Assembly (NCBI GenBank): GCA_031556375.1
Contig: JAVBTA010000051.1
Location: 1 to 28,124, forward strand
Source of the DNA: BNXB01 sp031556375
Lineage (GTDB): Bacteria > Bacteroidota > Bacteroidia > Bacteroidales > Azobacteroidaceae
Direction of reading: 5' to 3'
DNA: 28,124 nucleotides
A model generated the notes under the pieces. That model worked only from the letters and a program-made list of their open reading frames with translations. It ran no database searches and was not told the DNA's origin. This document shows positions 7,686 to 14,964 of this stretch, one piece after another. Every line of letters starts with the position of its first letter. Within the stretch, counting starts at the first letter, position 1. The translations under genes and the position numbers were made by a program.

Positions 7686-8963
7686 TTAAAGTGCCGGTAC
7701 ATCATCGGCTACTTCATATCCCAACCGGTGTACAATCTTACGAATAAACGGATCTATATGACTAAAATATTTATACAATCCTTTGCACAAATAATTCAAA
7801 CCAGGCTCTCCCTGAGCTGTTTTCAGCAACCTGTTTTTCGGACATTCTCCGGAACAGGCAAATAAATACCTACACTCCCGGCATTTCACAGGTAAAGTAA
7901 AATCCTTACTGTATCCGAACTTTTCCTGACCTTCCGATAATGCCATTTCGACCAATGGTGTTTGATTGATATTACCCAGCTTATACTCCGGATACACATA
8001 ATGGTCGCAGGCATAAACATCGCCATTATGCTCCATTGCCAGACCTTTTCCACAGATAGGAGAAAATATACACAACTGAGATGGTTTTCCGATCCATTGT
8101 TCTACAGCGCTATCAAAAAACGGCACAACAATACCTCCCAGGTCATATTTGAACCATTCATCAAAAATTTTGGTCAGGAAATCACCATACGTCTCCGGTT
8201 CTACGCACCAACGGCCAACAAAAGAATCCGGATGTGAAGGACTGACTCTTGGAGAATCCTCATCAGGCAGTTCATTCACATTCCAGTACTGAGGAGCTGT
8301 ATTGGTAAAAACCTTAGGTTCCACAATCGGGATAAACTGCATTTGCTTACTCTTTATCTCATCCCGTAGAAAACGATACACTTCCAACGGATACTTCGAG
8401 TTTAGATCATTGACCACAGTCAACGTTGCAAAACGAACTTTATGTTTATTCAGTAACCTGGCTGTTTCCAGCACTTTAGAAAATGAACCTTTCCCATTGG
8501 AATATGTCCGGTATGCATTATGTAACCTTTCCGTACCATCGATACTCAAACCGACAAGGAAATTATTTTCACGAAGAAATTCACACCATTCATCGTTCAA
8601 TAACGTACCATTGGTCTGTAAGTCATTTTCACAACGAACGTGTGGCGGAGCATATTTTTTCTGAATCTCAACGATTTTTTTGAAAAAATCCAATCCTAAC
8701 ATCGAAGGTTCCCCTCCCTGCCATGAAAAGACGATTTCCTTGGCATTTTGCTGCTCAATATATTGCTTGACAAAGTTTTCCAATGTTGCATCGGAAATAC
8801 GCCATTTTGTATCTGTAGATAATAATTGTTCTTTACTCAAATAGTAGCAATAGTCGCAATTAAGGTTACATATCGGTCCTGTAGCTTTGATCATCACATG
8901 CATACGAACCATCGGTTTACCCCTGAATAACTGCGCCGACTTACTAAAATTAAAATCGCTCAT
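7686..8963 (-). CDS. Anaerobic sulfatase-maturase-like radical SAM/SPASM enzyme
   Basis: This 425-residue radical SAM enzyme resembles anSME, which oxidises a Cys or Ser of a sulfatase to formylglycine without oxygen. The SAM iron-sulfur site is C32-x3-C36-x2-C39, followed by GGEP (83-86). The SPASM region has cysteines at 298, 304, 319, 361, 364, 370, 374 and 393. These spacings (6, 15, 42, 3, 6, 4, 19) nearly match my memory of the Clostridium perfringens enzyme, and the Asp next to the third one (D320) fits its proposed catalytic residue. No sulfatase gene lies in the window, so any substrate is encoded elsewhere. Another SPASM peptide-modifying activity cannot be excluded. The trigger-factor-like gene follows after 20 bp. 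Confidence 0.87.
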   Translation of the reverse strand: MSDFNFSKSAQLFRGKPMVRMHVMIKATGPICNLNCDYCYYLSKEQLLSTDTKWRISDATLENFVKQYIEQQNAKEIVFSWQGGEPSMLGLDFFKKIVEIQKKYAPPHVRCENDLQTNGTLLNDEWCEFLRENNFLVGLSIDGTERLHNAYRTYSNGKGSFSKVLETARLLNKHKVRFATLTVVNDLNSKYPLEVYRFLRDEIKSKQMQFIPIVEPKVFTNTAPQYWNVNELPDEDSPRVSPSHPDSFVGRWCVEPETYGDFLTKIFDEWFKYDLGGIVVPFFDSAVEQWIGKPSQLCIFSPICGKGLAMEHNGDVYACDHYVYPEYKLGNINQTPLVEMALSEGQEKFGYSKDFTLPVKCRECRYLFACSGECPKNRLLKTAQGEPGLNYLCKGLYKYFSHIDPFIRKIVHRLGYEVADDVPAL

Positions 8964-8998
8964 AGAATAAGTTTTACGTTACCTTTTAATTAAACATA

Positions 8999-9006
8999 CA
9001 AAGATA
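8999..9006 (-). promoter_or_regulatory. Putative -7 element for the radical SAM gene
   Basis: On the minus strand this reads TATCTTTG, a full match to the Bacteroidetes -7 consensus TAnnTTTG, 35 bp before the start codon. I see no good TTG box at the expected distance, so the call rests on the -7 element only. Confidence 0.5.
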
Positions 9007-9030
9007 AACTTAAAACCCAAAACTTATAAC

Positions 9031-9058
9031 TTGCAACTTAAATTTTTCATTAACTTTG
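9031..9058 (+). promoter_or_regulatory. Putative phoH promoter
   Basis: TAACTTTG at 9051-9058 matches the Bacteroidetes -7 consensus TAnnTTTG. A TTG at 9031-9033 lies 17 bp upstream, slightly closer than the usual 19-21. It is back to back with the promoter of the divergent radical SAM gene. Confidence 0.5.
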
Positions 9059-9095
9059 CACGATTAATCTAAATTTTGTATATTATAGAACCTGA

Positions 9096-10070
9096 ATGAT
9101 AGAACGTATCATAATTTTAGAAGGCGCAGATCCTGCAACTTTTTTTGGAATAAACAACTCAAATATCCAATTGATTAAATCCCTGTATCCAAAACTCAGG
9201 ATAGTAGCCCGGGGAAATGTGATGAAAGTAATTGGAGATGAACTGGAATTAGCCGCTTTTGAAGAAAAAATTCAGGAGTTGGAACAATATTGCCAGGAAC
9301 ATAACAATCTCAATGAAGAAATTATCACTAAAATCGTAAAAGGGAAAAACGATGCTGCTGTAAAACAGGATAATCTGATTATTTTCGGGATGAACGGTAA
9401 GCCTATTGTTGCCCGGACTGAAAATCAACAAAAACTGGTCAATGCTTTTGAAAAAAATGACATGCTATTTGCAATCGGACCTGCCGGTTCCGGCAAAACC
9501 TATACAGCAATCGCACTGGCAGTCAGAGCTTTAAAAAACAAGGAAATACGGAAAATCATTTTGAGTCGCCCGGCAGTGGAAGCCGGAGAGAAATTAGGAT
9601 TCCTCCCCGGAGATATGAAAGAAAAGATCGATCCTTATCTCCAACCATTGTACGATGCCCTGGAAGACATGATTCCGGTTGCAAAACTAAAAGAATATAT
9701 CGAAACGAAAGTGATCCAGATCGCTCCACTCGCTTTTATGCGAGGACGTACCCTGAGCGAGGCTGTTATTATTCTTGATGAAGCCCAGAACACAACAACT
9801 CACCAGATTAAGATGTTCTTAACCCGTATGGGAATGAATGCGAAGATGATCATCACGGGTGACGTGACCCAGATCGACCTTCCTCCATCCCAACCATCGG
9901 GGCTGCTTCATGCCATGCGGATCCTGAAGGATATTCCGGGTATCGCCCATATAGAATTCGACAAAAAAGATATTGTACGCCATAAACTCGTACAACGAAT
10001 CGTAGAAGCATACGAAAAACATGATGCTAAGGAACTTAGAGAAAAGAAAAAAATAGTATTAAAAGATTAA
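9096..10070 (+). CDS. phoH: PhoH family ATPase
   Basis: This 324-residue cytoplasmic ATPase belongs to the PhoH family. Walker A is GPAGSGKT (128-135) and Walker B is VIILDEAQN (224-232). The family segments SRPAVEAGEKLGFLPGD (157-173) and ITGDVTQIDLP (253-263) are both present. An N-terminal KH-like region of about 80 residues precedes the ATPase core, as is usual for the full-length form. PhoH-like proteins are linked to RNA metabolism and phosphate stress, but the exact reaction is unsettled. The start follows a good promoter, and purC follows 37 bp after the stop in the same direction. Confidence 0.92.
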   Translation: MIERIIILEGADPATFFGINNSNIQLIKSLYPKLRIVARGNVMKVIGDELELAAFEEKIQELEQYCQEHNNLNEEIITKIVKGKNDAAVKQDNLIIFGMNGKPIVARTENQQKLVNAFEKNDMLFAIGPAGSGKTYTAIALAVRALKNKEIRKIILSRPAVEAGEKLGFLPGDMKEKIDPYLQPLYDALEDMIPVAKLKEYIETKVIQIAPLAFMRGRTLSEAVIILDEAQNTTTHQIKMFLTRMGMNAKMIITGDVTQIDLPPSQPSGLLHAMRILKDIPGIAHIEFDKKDIVRHKLVQRIVEAYEKHDAKELREKKKIVLKD

Positions 10071-10085
10071 TCAAGTTATCTATAT

Positions 10086-10107
10086 AATTGTCAATCGTCA
10101 ATTTTTT
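10086..10107 (+). repeat. Period-7 AT-rich repeat before purC
   Basis: Three heptamers run in phase, AATTGTC, AATCGTC and AATTTTT, ending one base before the purC ATG. The first is identical to the central heptamer before batA, so the two spacers share a repeat origin. Confidence 0.4.
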
Positions 10108-11049
10108 ATGAAGAATACTTTAACAAGAACAGATTTCAACTTTCCAGGCCAAACTAAGGTTTACCACGGAAAAGTACGCGATGTTTATACCATCAACAAT
10201 GATTTGTTAGTAATGATCGCTACCGATAGAATTTCGGCTTTCGATGTCATCCTTCCTCAGGGTATTCCTTACAAAGGACAGGTATTGAACCAGATTGCAG
10301 CCAAATTCCTGGATGCAACCGCCGATATCGTCCCAAACTGGAAAATCGCTTCTCCGGATCCTATGGTTACCGTAGGTTTGCGTTGTGAGCCTTACAAAGT
10401 TGAGATGGTTATCCGTGGATATCTTACAGGAAGCGCCTGGAGAGAATATAAAGCCGGAGCCCGTACTCTATGCGGTATTCCATTGCCTGACGGAATGAAA
10501 GAAAATGAACAATTCCCTGTTCCACTTATCACTCCGACAACAAAAGCCGACGAAGGACACGATGAAAATATCTCGAAAGAAGAAATCATTGCTCAAGGCC
10601 TTGTAAGCAAAGAAGAATATGAGCAATTAGAAAAATACACCATGGCTTTATTCCGAAGAGGAACGGAAATGGCTGCTCAAAAAGGACTTATCCTGGTTGA
10701 TACAAAATATGAATTCGGTAAAAAAGATGGAAAAATCTATCTGATCGACGAAATTCATACTCCTGACTCTTCGCGCTATTTCTATTCCGAAGGATACGAA
10801 GAACGTTTCAAAAAAGGGGAAGAACAAAAGCAACTTTCCAAAGAATTTGTCCGTAAATGGCTGATGGAAAACGGATTTCAAGGCAAAGACGGACAAAAAG
10901 TTCCGGAAATGACCGAAGACTATTGCAACAGCGTTTCCGAACGTTATATCGAGCTTTACGAAAATATCACAGGTGAACTTTTCAAGAAAGCCGATATCAG
11001 CAGTATAGAAGAAAGAATCAAAAACAATATACTTAATTACTTAATTTAA
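10108..11049 (+). CDS. purC: SAICAR synthetase (phosphoribosylaminoimidazole-succinocarboxamide synthase)
   Basis: This 313-residue enzyme of purine synthesis joins CAIR and aspartate, using ATP, to make SAICAR (EC 6.3.2.6). Recognisable motifs are YHGKVRDVY (19-27, glycine-rich ATP site), TDRISAFD (39-46), TPTTKADEGHDENIS (142-156) and the signature LIDEIHTPDSSRYF (212-225). The length, near 310, fits the longer form of the enzyme. It lies 37 bp after phoH and no terminator separates them, so read-through from the phoH promoter is likely. No PurR-like operator is evident. The last bases lead into the long hairpin before menG. Confidence 0.96.
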   Translation: MKNTLTRTDFNFPGQTKVYHGKVRDVYTINNDLLVMIATDRISAFDVILPQGIPYKGQVLNQIAAKFLDATADIVPNWKIASPDPMVTVGLRCEPYKVEMVIRGYLTGSAWREYKAGARTLCGIPLPDGMKENEQFPVPLITPTTKADEGHDENISKEEIIAQGLVSKEEYEQLEKYTMALFRRGTEMAAQKGLILVDTKYEFGKKDGKIYLIDEIHTPDSSRYFYSEGYEERFKKGEEQKQLSKEFVRKWLMENGFQGKDGQKVPEMTEDYCNSVSERYIELYENITGELFKKADISSIEERIKNNILNYLI

Positions 11050-11140
11050 TTGAGAATTGAAAATTGAGAATTAAGAATTGAGAATGAGGCTTACGCACGA
11101 AACCATTCTTAATTCTTAATTCTCAATTTTCAATTCTCAA
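11050..11140. repeat. Long inverted repeat made of 7-bp units between purC and menG
   Basis: The left arm 11050-11086 and right arm 11104-11140 are each 37 bases long and pair at 36 of 37 positions, with a 17-base loop (11087-11103). Each arm is itself a tandem array of heptamers of the type AATTCTC / AATTTTC / AATTCTT, read on one strand in the right arm and on the other in the left. The array continues for about one more unit to 11146, just before the menG ATG at 11151. In RNA it would form a very stable stem directly before the menG start. It may also mark the end of purC transcripts, although no poly-U tract follows. Confidence 0.85.
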
Positions 11141-11150
11141 TTCTCCAACT

Positions 11151-11885
11151 ATGTACAAATCCGAATCAATCGTCCCTTTCGACAATTCCGACAAAAAAAG
11201 CGTTCAGGTTGAACAGATGTTCGACGAAATAGCAGACCATTATGATGAGCTCAATCACACCCTATCCATGGGTATTGACCGCAGCTGGCGTAAAAAAGGA
11301 ATATTGTCGCTCAGGGATCTGAATCCAAAGAAGATACTGGACATAGCTACCGGTACCGGAGATTTGGCTATTGACGCCTACAACAGGCTTCAGCCCGACC
11401 ATATCCTCGGTATCGATATATCTGAAGGCATGATGGAAATCGGCCGTAAAAAAGTAGCTCATCTAAAACTCTCAGACAAAATATCTTTCGAGAAACAGGA
11501 CTGTACAGACCTCCAACTGGCAGATAATAGCTTCGATGCTGCTATCGTTGCATTTGGAGTCCGTAACTTCGAAAACCTTGATAAAGGCCTACAGGAAATA
11601 CTGCGTATACTACGCCCGGGAGGAAGACTAATGATACTGGAACTCACTACTCCTGAAAGTTTCCCTATGAAACAAGCCTATGCCATTTATTCCAAACTTG
11701 TAATCCCTACTATCGGAAAATTTATCTCAAAAAGCAAAGCCGCTTATAATTACCTCCCGAAATCCATCGCAGCTTTCCCTCAAGGCAAAACCATGACAGG
11801 GGTTATGGCAAAAAATGGATTTAAATCCCCTACCTTCAAACGATTCACATTCGGAATCTGTACCATGTACATCGGTATAAAATAA
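11151..11885 (+). CDS. menG: Demethylmenaquinone methyltransferase
   Basis: This 244-residue SAM-dependent methyltransferase belongs to the UbiE/MenG family and carries out the last step of menaquinone synthesis. The family signature is Y31-D-x2-N-x3-S-x-G-x-D-x2-W-R47. SAM motif I is DIATGTGD (64-71), and FGVRNFENL (135-143) and LRPGGRLMILE (154-164) follow. In an anaerobic Bacteroidales host only the menaquinone reaction is expected, because ubiquinone is not made. The start is the first ATG after the hairpin and gives the usual length. It may be transcribed with phoH and purC, but the hairpin makes its expression uncertain. Confidence 0.95.
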   Translation: MYKSESIVPFDNSDKKSVQVEQMFDEIADHYDELNHTLSMGIDRSWRKKGILSLRDLNPKKILDIATGTGDLAIDAYNRLQPDHILGIDISEGMMEIGRKKVAHLKLSDKISFEKQDCTDLQLADNSFDAAIVAFGVRNFENLDKGLQEILRILRPGGRLMILELTTPESFPMKQAYAIYSKLVIPTIGKFISKSKAAYNYLPKSIAAFPQGKTMTGVMAKNGFKSPTFKRFTFGICTMYIGIK

Positions 11886-11966
11886 TATAATTTTGAATTT
11901 ACGGTAGACTCAAAATATCCATTTTCTACCTCACACAAATCACAAGCTGTTAAATATTGTTAATTA

Positions 11967-12047
11967 TAGTACTTTGCATTACATGGTACTAAAAATTATA
12001 CATATCTTTGCATTATCAAATACAAAGTGATCATAACATATACTTTG
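11967..12047 (+). promoter_or_regulatory. padR promoter and two candidate operator half-site pairs
   Basis: The 185-bp gap between menG and padR holds a -7 element TATCTTTG (12003-12010), a full match to TAnnTTTG. Two inverted repeats flank it, both with 6-bp arms and a 13-base spacer: TAGTAC (11967-11972) with GTACTA (11986-11991), and CAAAGT (12023-12028) with ACTTTG (12042-12047). PadR repressors often autoregulate through such sites, so these are candidate operators. This is inference from position and symmetry only. Confidence 0.45.
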
Positions 12048-12070
12048 AAAAAGTAAAAAATTAATAACCT

Positions 12071-12397
12071 ATGAAAGCAGATAATGTAAAATCGCAAATG
12101 CGAAAGGGAATGCTCGAATACTGCATTTTCTTGATACTGCAAAAAGAGCCGGCTTATGCAACGGACATTATCAAAACCTTGCAAGAAGCACATCTTATTG
12201 TAGTTGAAGGGACATTATATCCCTTATTGACACGCTTAAAAAACCTGGGCCTACTCAGTTACGAATGGATAGAATCGAATCAGGGGCCTCCCAGGAAATA
12301 TTACACTCTCACTCCTGAAGGACTTGAATTTCTCGAAGAATTAGAGTCCGCCTGGTTAGAAATCAACAGTACAGTCGATCATTTGAAAAACAGATAA
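12071..12397 (+). CDS. PadR-family transcriptional regulator
   Basis: This 108-residue protein is a winged-helix PadR repressor of the short type. The segment GTLYPLLTRLKNLGLL (47-62) is the recognition helix region, and GPPRKYYTLTPEG (72-84) is the wing signature. The N-terminus (QMRKGMLEYCIFLILQ) matches the first helix of the fold, and the C-terminal helix would serve dimerisation. It lies 12 bp upstream of the PspC/GIN-domain gene and is surely co-transcribed with it. PadR regulators often control an adjacent membrane stress gene and themselves; the ligand is unknown. Confidence 0.93.
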   Translation: MKADNVKSQMRKGMLEYCIFLILQKEPAYATDIIKTLQEAHLIVVEGTLYPLLTRLKNLGLLSYEWIESNQGPPRKYYTLTPEGLEFLEELESAWLEINSTVDHLKNR

Positions 12398-12409
12398 AAA
12401 CTTACAGAT

Positions 12410-14173
12410 ATGAAAAAGACACTAACAGTCAATCTTAACGGAAGAGTTTTTAATATTGACGAAGACGCGTACAATTTATTAGATAATTACCTCCGCAACC
12501 TGAGAATATATTTCAGGAAAGACGAAGGTTTTACCGAAATAATTGCTGACTTCGAAGCCAGAATCGAAGAACTGTTCAGCGAACACATCCGCTCAGGATA
12601 TGAAGTGATTTCCATAGAACAAGTGGAAAAAGTGATCCGACAGGTTGGTAAACCTGAAGATTTTGAAGGAACCGACTCTGATGATACAACAGAAAAAACT
12701 TTTGAAGAAAAGAAAGAACCGGAAACGTTCAAACATACTTCAGGAGAGAAAAGAGTAAAAAAACGCCTTCACCGGAATATCGATAACAAGTTGCTTGGTG
12801 GAGTATTTTCCGGAATCGCAGCTTACTTCGGATGGGATGAAACCCCGGTCCGGATTGCAGGATTGATCCTGTTGATTGCAATTATGCCTGCATACGGTTG
12901 GGGGATCTGGCTGTACCTTATCTTATGGATTATTATTCCTCCTGCAAAAACAGCACAACAAAAACTGGAAATGCGTGGAGAAGAAGTTTCCATCGAAAAT
13001 ATAGGAAAAGTCGTTTCCGAAGAAACTACCGGCAATACTAAAAGTAACAATTCAGGGTGTTTAGGTGGCATTTTAGATTTCTTTGCCGCTCTGGTTAAAG
13101 TCTTATTGGTAGGATTAGGAATCCTGGTTGGACTTCCGCTTATTTTCGCTCTGATAATAGTTCTCATAGTCGTATTTGCGGTTCTACTCGGTGTCGGAGG
13201 AGGATTGATGGCTCTTCCATTCGGAATTGCAGGCATTGAGTTTGGAAATATCTCATTTGCTCATCCTACATTAGCATTGATAGCTTCTATCCTGGTTGCA
13301 GGGATTCCATTATTATCATTAATCTATTGGATTGTAGCTTATTTCGCAAAATTGAGCCCTATGCCTAAGAGCATTAAAATAACAGCAATTATCGCTTGGA
13401 TCGCAGCACTTATTGTACTGATCGCTTCCGGATTCCAAGTAAATTGGAATAGTAATGCAAAAGTATTTGGTAAAAAAGGCTGGCATGTCGGCTGGGTTAA
13501 CCACAAAGACAAAATCAAAGGTAATGGTATTGTAACAGACAGAACCTTTGTATTGCCATTCTTTGAATCGGTAAAACTCGATGACAACTTTGTCGATATG
13601 GATATAATCGTCGAACAGGCAAGCGATACCGGAAAATTTATCATCAAAGGTGAATCCAACATCATAGACAAGATCAAATGGTCTGTAAATGATAATAAAC
13701 TGAAATTTTCAATAGATGACAATATATATCTGAATAACAGTGAACCTATTCTGATAAAAGTGAGTGCTCAAAACATGAAAGGAGTTGAAATAGAATCTAT
13801 TGGAGATGTAAGGATGCCAAATAGAATGGAACTCAATGACTTCTATGTAGATATTGAAGGCGCCGGACATTTCTCTGCAGATAGCCTGTTCTGTAACAAT
13901 TTCAAAGGAAAAGTCGAAGGTATTGGAAATATCATATTGAAAGGAAAAACATCCAAAGCTGACTTCAGATTGAAAGGTGCCGGAAATATTAACGCCCTGG
14001 ATTTTGAATCAGAAGATGTTAAAGCCTATGTTCAAGGTATCGGAAACATCAAATGTGATCCAATCAAAAGTATTGAAGGTAAAGTTGAAGGCGTCGGAAA
14101 CATCAACTATAAAAACACCCCTCCTACTAAAAATGTTAAAATAGAAGGATTGGGTAATATCAGCAAAAATTAA
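12410..14173 (+). CDS. PspC-domain membrane protein with N-terminal helical domain and C-terminal GIN beta-helix
   Basis: This 587-residue protein has four parts. Residues 1-85 form a soluble helical domain (IADFEARIEELFSEHI, VEKVIRQVGKPEDF). Residues 118-178 are a PspC domain with RNIDNKLLGGVFSGIAAYFGWD and a membrane helix. Residues 225-343 hold several more membrane helices. Residues 380-587 form an extracytoplasmic domain resembling the putative auto-transporter adhesin head GIN domain (DUF2807), with repeated G-x-G-N-I motifs at 504, 523, 543, 561 and 580. PspC proteins respond to envelope stress. With the PadR gene 12 bp upstream, this looks like a regulated two-gene envelope module. 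Its stop is 4 bp from the stop of the convergent GNAT gene. Confidence 0.88.
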   Translation: MKKTLTVNLNGRVFNIDEDAYNLLDNYLRNLRIYFRKDEGFTEIIADFEARIEELFSEHIRSGYEVISIEQVEKVIRQVGKPEDFEGTDSDDTTEKTFEEKKEPETFKHTSGEKRVKKRLHRNIDNKLLGGVFSGIAAYFGWDETPVRIAGLILLIAIMPAYGWGIWLYLILWIIIPPAKTAQQKLEMRGEEVSIENIGKVVSEETTGNTKSNNSGCLGGILDFFAALVKVLLVGLGILVGLPLIFALIIVLIVVFAVLLGVGGGLMALPFGIAGIEFGNISFAHPTLALIASILVAGIPLLSLIYWIVAYFAKLSPMPKSIKITAIIAWIAALIVLIASGFQVNWNSNAKVFGKKGWHVGWVNHKDKIKGNGIVTDRTFVLPFFESVKLDDNFVDMDIIVEQASDTGKFIIKGESNIIDKIKWSVNDNKLKFSIDDNIYLNNSEPILIKVSAQNMKGVEIESIGDVRMPNRMELNDFYVDIEGAGHFSADSLFCNNFKGKVEGIGNIILKGKTSKADFRLKGAGNINALDFESEDVKAYVQGIGNIKCDPIKSIEGKVEGVGNINYKNTPPTKNVKIEGLGNISKN

Positions 14174-14177
14174 AACA

Positions 14178-14468
14178 CTACTGAGCGGCAACTAAATCCT
14201 GATAATCAGGATGCCGCTCGATATACTTCTCTACGAACGGACATGAAGGATTGATTTTCCAACTGTTATCACGGGCATAATCCAGTCCGTATTTAACAAG
14301 GGCGGAGGCAACTCCCCTTCCTTCCAATTCCTTAGGAACTCCGGTATGATAAAAGTCATATACGGAGTTTCTTTTTACACGATAAGCCAACTCCGCCACA
14401 AAACCATCAATCGTTGTTTCAAACCGGTTATCCTCCGGATCATGTAAAATTTCGTAACTCATAATCAT
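14178..14468 (-). CDS. Small GNAT-like acetyltransferase (YidJ/NATD1 type)
   Basis: This 96-residue protein is a single-domain GNAT-like protein of the short Acetyltransf_CG group. The acetyl-CoA loop is LEGRGVASALV (48-58), preceded by the beta-strand segment VYDFYHTGVPKELEG. The C-terminal signature CPFVEKYIERHPDY (76-89) is characteristic of this group. Two ATGs lie two codons apart (14468 and 14462); either could be used. The substrate is unknown. A GC-rich hairpin lies inside its last codons and may end transcription. The rhamnose-mutarotase-like gene lies 41 bp upstream on the same strand. Confidence 0.85.
   Translation of the reverse strand: MIMSYEILHDPEDNRFETTIDGFVAELAYRVKRNSVYDFYHTGVPKELEGRGVASALVKYGLDYARDNSWKINPSCPFVEKYIERHPDYQDLVAAQ
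14183..14219 (-). terminator. Hairpin inside the 3' end of the GNAT gene
   Basis: GAGCGGC (14183-14189) pairs with GCCGCTC (14213-14219), and an inner stem pairs 14196-14202 (ATCCTGA) with 14206-14212 (TCAGGAT) around a 3-base loop. Six bases bulge on one side. On the minus strand the stem is followed, after the stop codon, by a T-rich stretch (TTTTAATTTTTG), so it could serve as a terminator that overlaps the coding end. Confidence 0.5.
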
Positions 14469-14509
14469 TCTGTTTGTTGTTTACCTATAACATAACAACA
14501 AGATTACTT

Positions 14510-14902
14510 TTATGTTGTATACAAATGAAAAATACGATCCATCAACCGCCATTTCTCTGTTGACGAAGCAGCAGACGAAACCATCTGAAATGCAGCCACA
14601 AAGAGCTCCCATTCTTCCTGACGAGGCATCTTTGCCAAACGGGCAAAAGCTTCATCCCAATCGAAATCCTCAGGAGTTTCAACAATCATAAAAAGCCGGT
14701 TATCAATATTATATATCTCCATTTCCAAAATACCTACAGACTTGACTCCCTCTCCTATTTCTTTCCAAAAGTGAGGTTCTGAATGAGCCTCAATATATTT
14801 TTGCATCAATACCGGATCATCTTTCAGATCCAAAGTCTGACAGTAACGTTTAGTCGGAACTGCAAACTGTTTTTGTCTATAACCGACATTCTTTGTTTCC
14901 AT
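14510..14902 (-). CDS. L-rhamnose mutarotase-like protein
   Basis: This 130-residue protein belongs to the small L-rhamnose mutarotase family (COG3254 type), whose members interconvert the anomers of rhamnose or related sugars. Family features include YCQTLDLKDDPVLMQKYIEAH near the N-terminus (its His, H40, corresponds to a conserved active-site region), a middle segment VGILEMEIYNIDNRLFMIVET, and a C-terminal helix with EEWELF. The length is slightly above the usual 105-115 residues. No rhamnose kinase, isomerase or aldolase gene is nearby, so the substrate could be another sugar. It starts just after the terminator of the upstream transporter gene. Confidence 0.75.
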   Translation of the reverse strand: METKNVGYRQKQFAVPTKRYCQTLDLKDDPVLMQKYIEAHSEPHFWKEIGEGVKSVGILEMEIYNIDNRLFMIVETPEDFDWDEAFARLAKMPRQEEWELFVAAFQMVSSAASSTEKWRLMDRIFHLYTT

Positions 14903-14914
14903 AATAATCTGTAT

Positions 14915-14947
14915 AAAAAATGCCGGAACAAAAATATCCCGGCATTT
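14915..14947 (-). terminator. Intrinsic terminator downstream of the POT transporter
   Basis: AAATGCCGG (14918-14926) pairs with CCGGCATTT (14939-14947), a 9-bp perfect stem with a 12-base loop. Read on the minus strand, the stem is followed by a run of T, as expected for a factor-independent terminator of the transporter gene. It leaves only about 12 bases before the mutarotase start codon at 14902. Confidence 0.75.
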
Positions 14948-14964
14948 ATATAATAAAATTTTAA

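Noticed and set aside
8302..8664. 120-codon open frame on the plus strand inside the radical SAM gene
   Set aside because: The opposite strand encodes a conserved enzyme with all its cysteines; this frame has no motif.
12823..13236. 137-codon open frame on the minus strand inside the PspC/GIN gene
   Set aside because: It is antisense to membrane helices and shows no family features.
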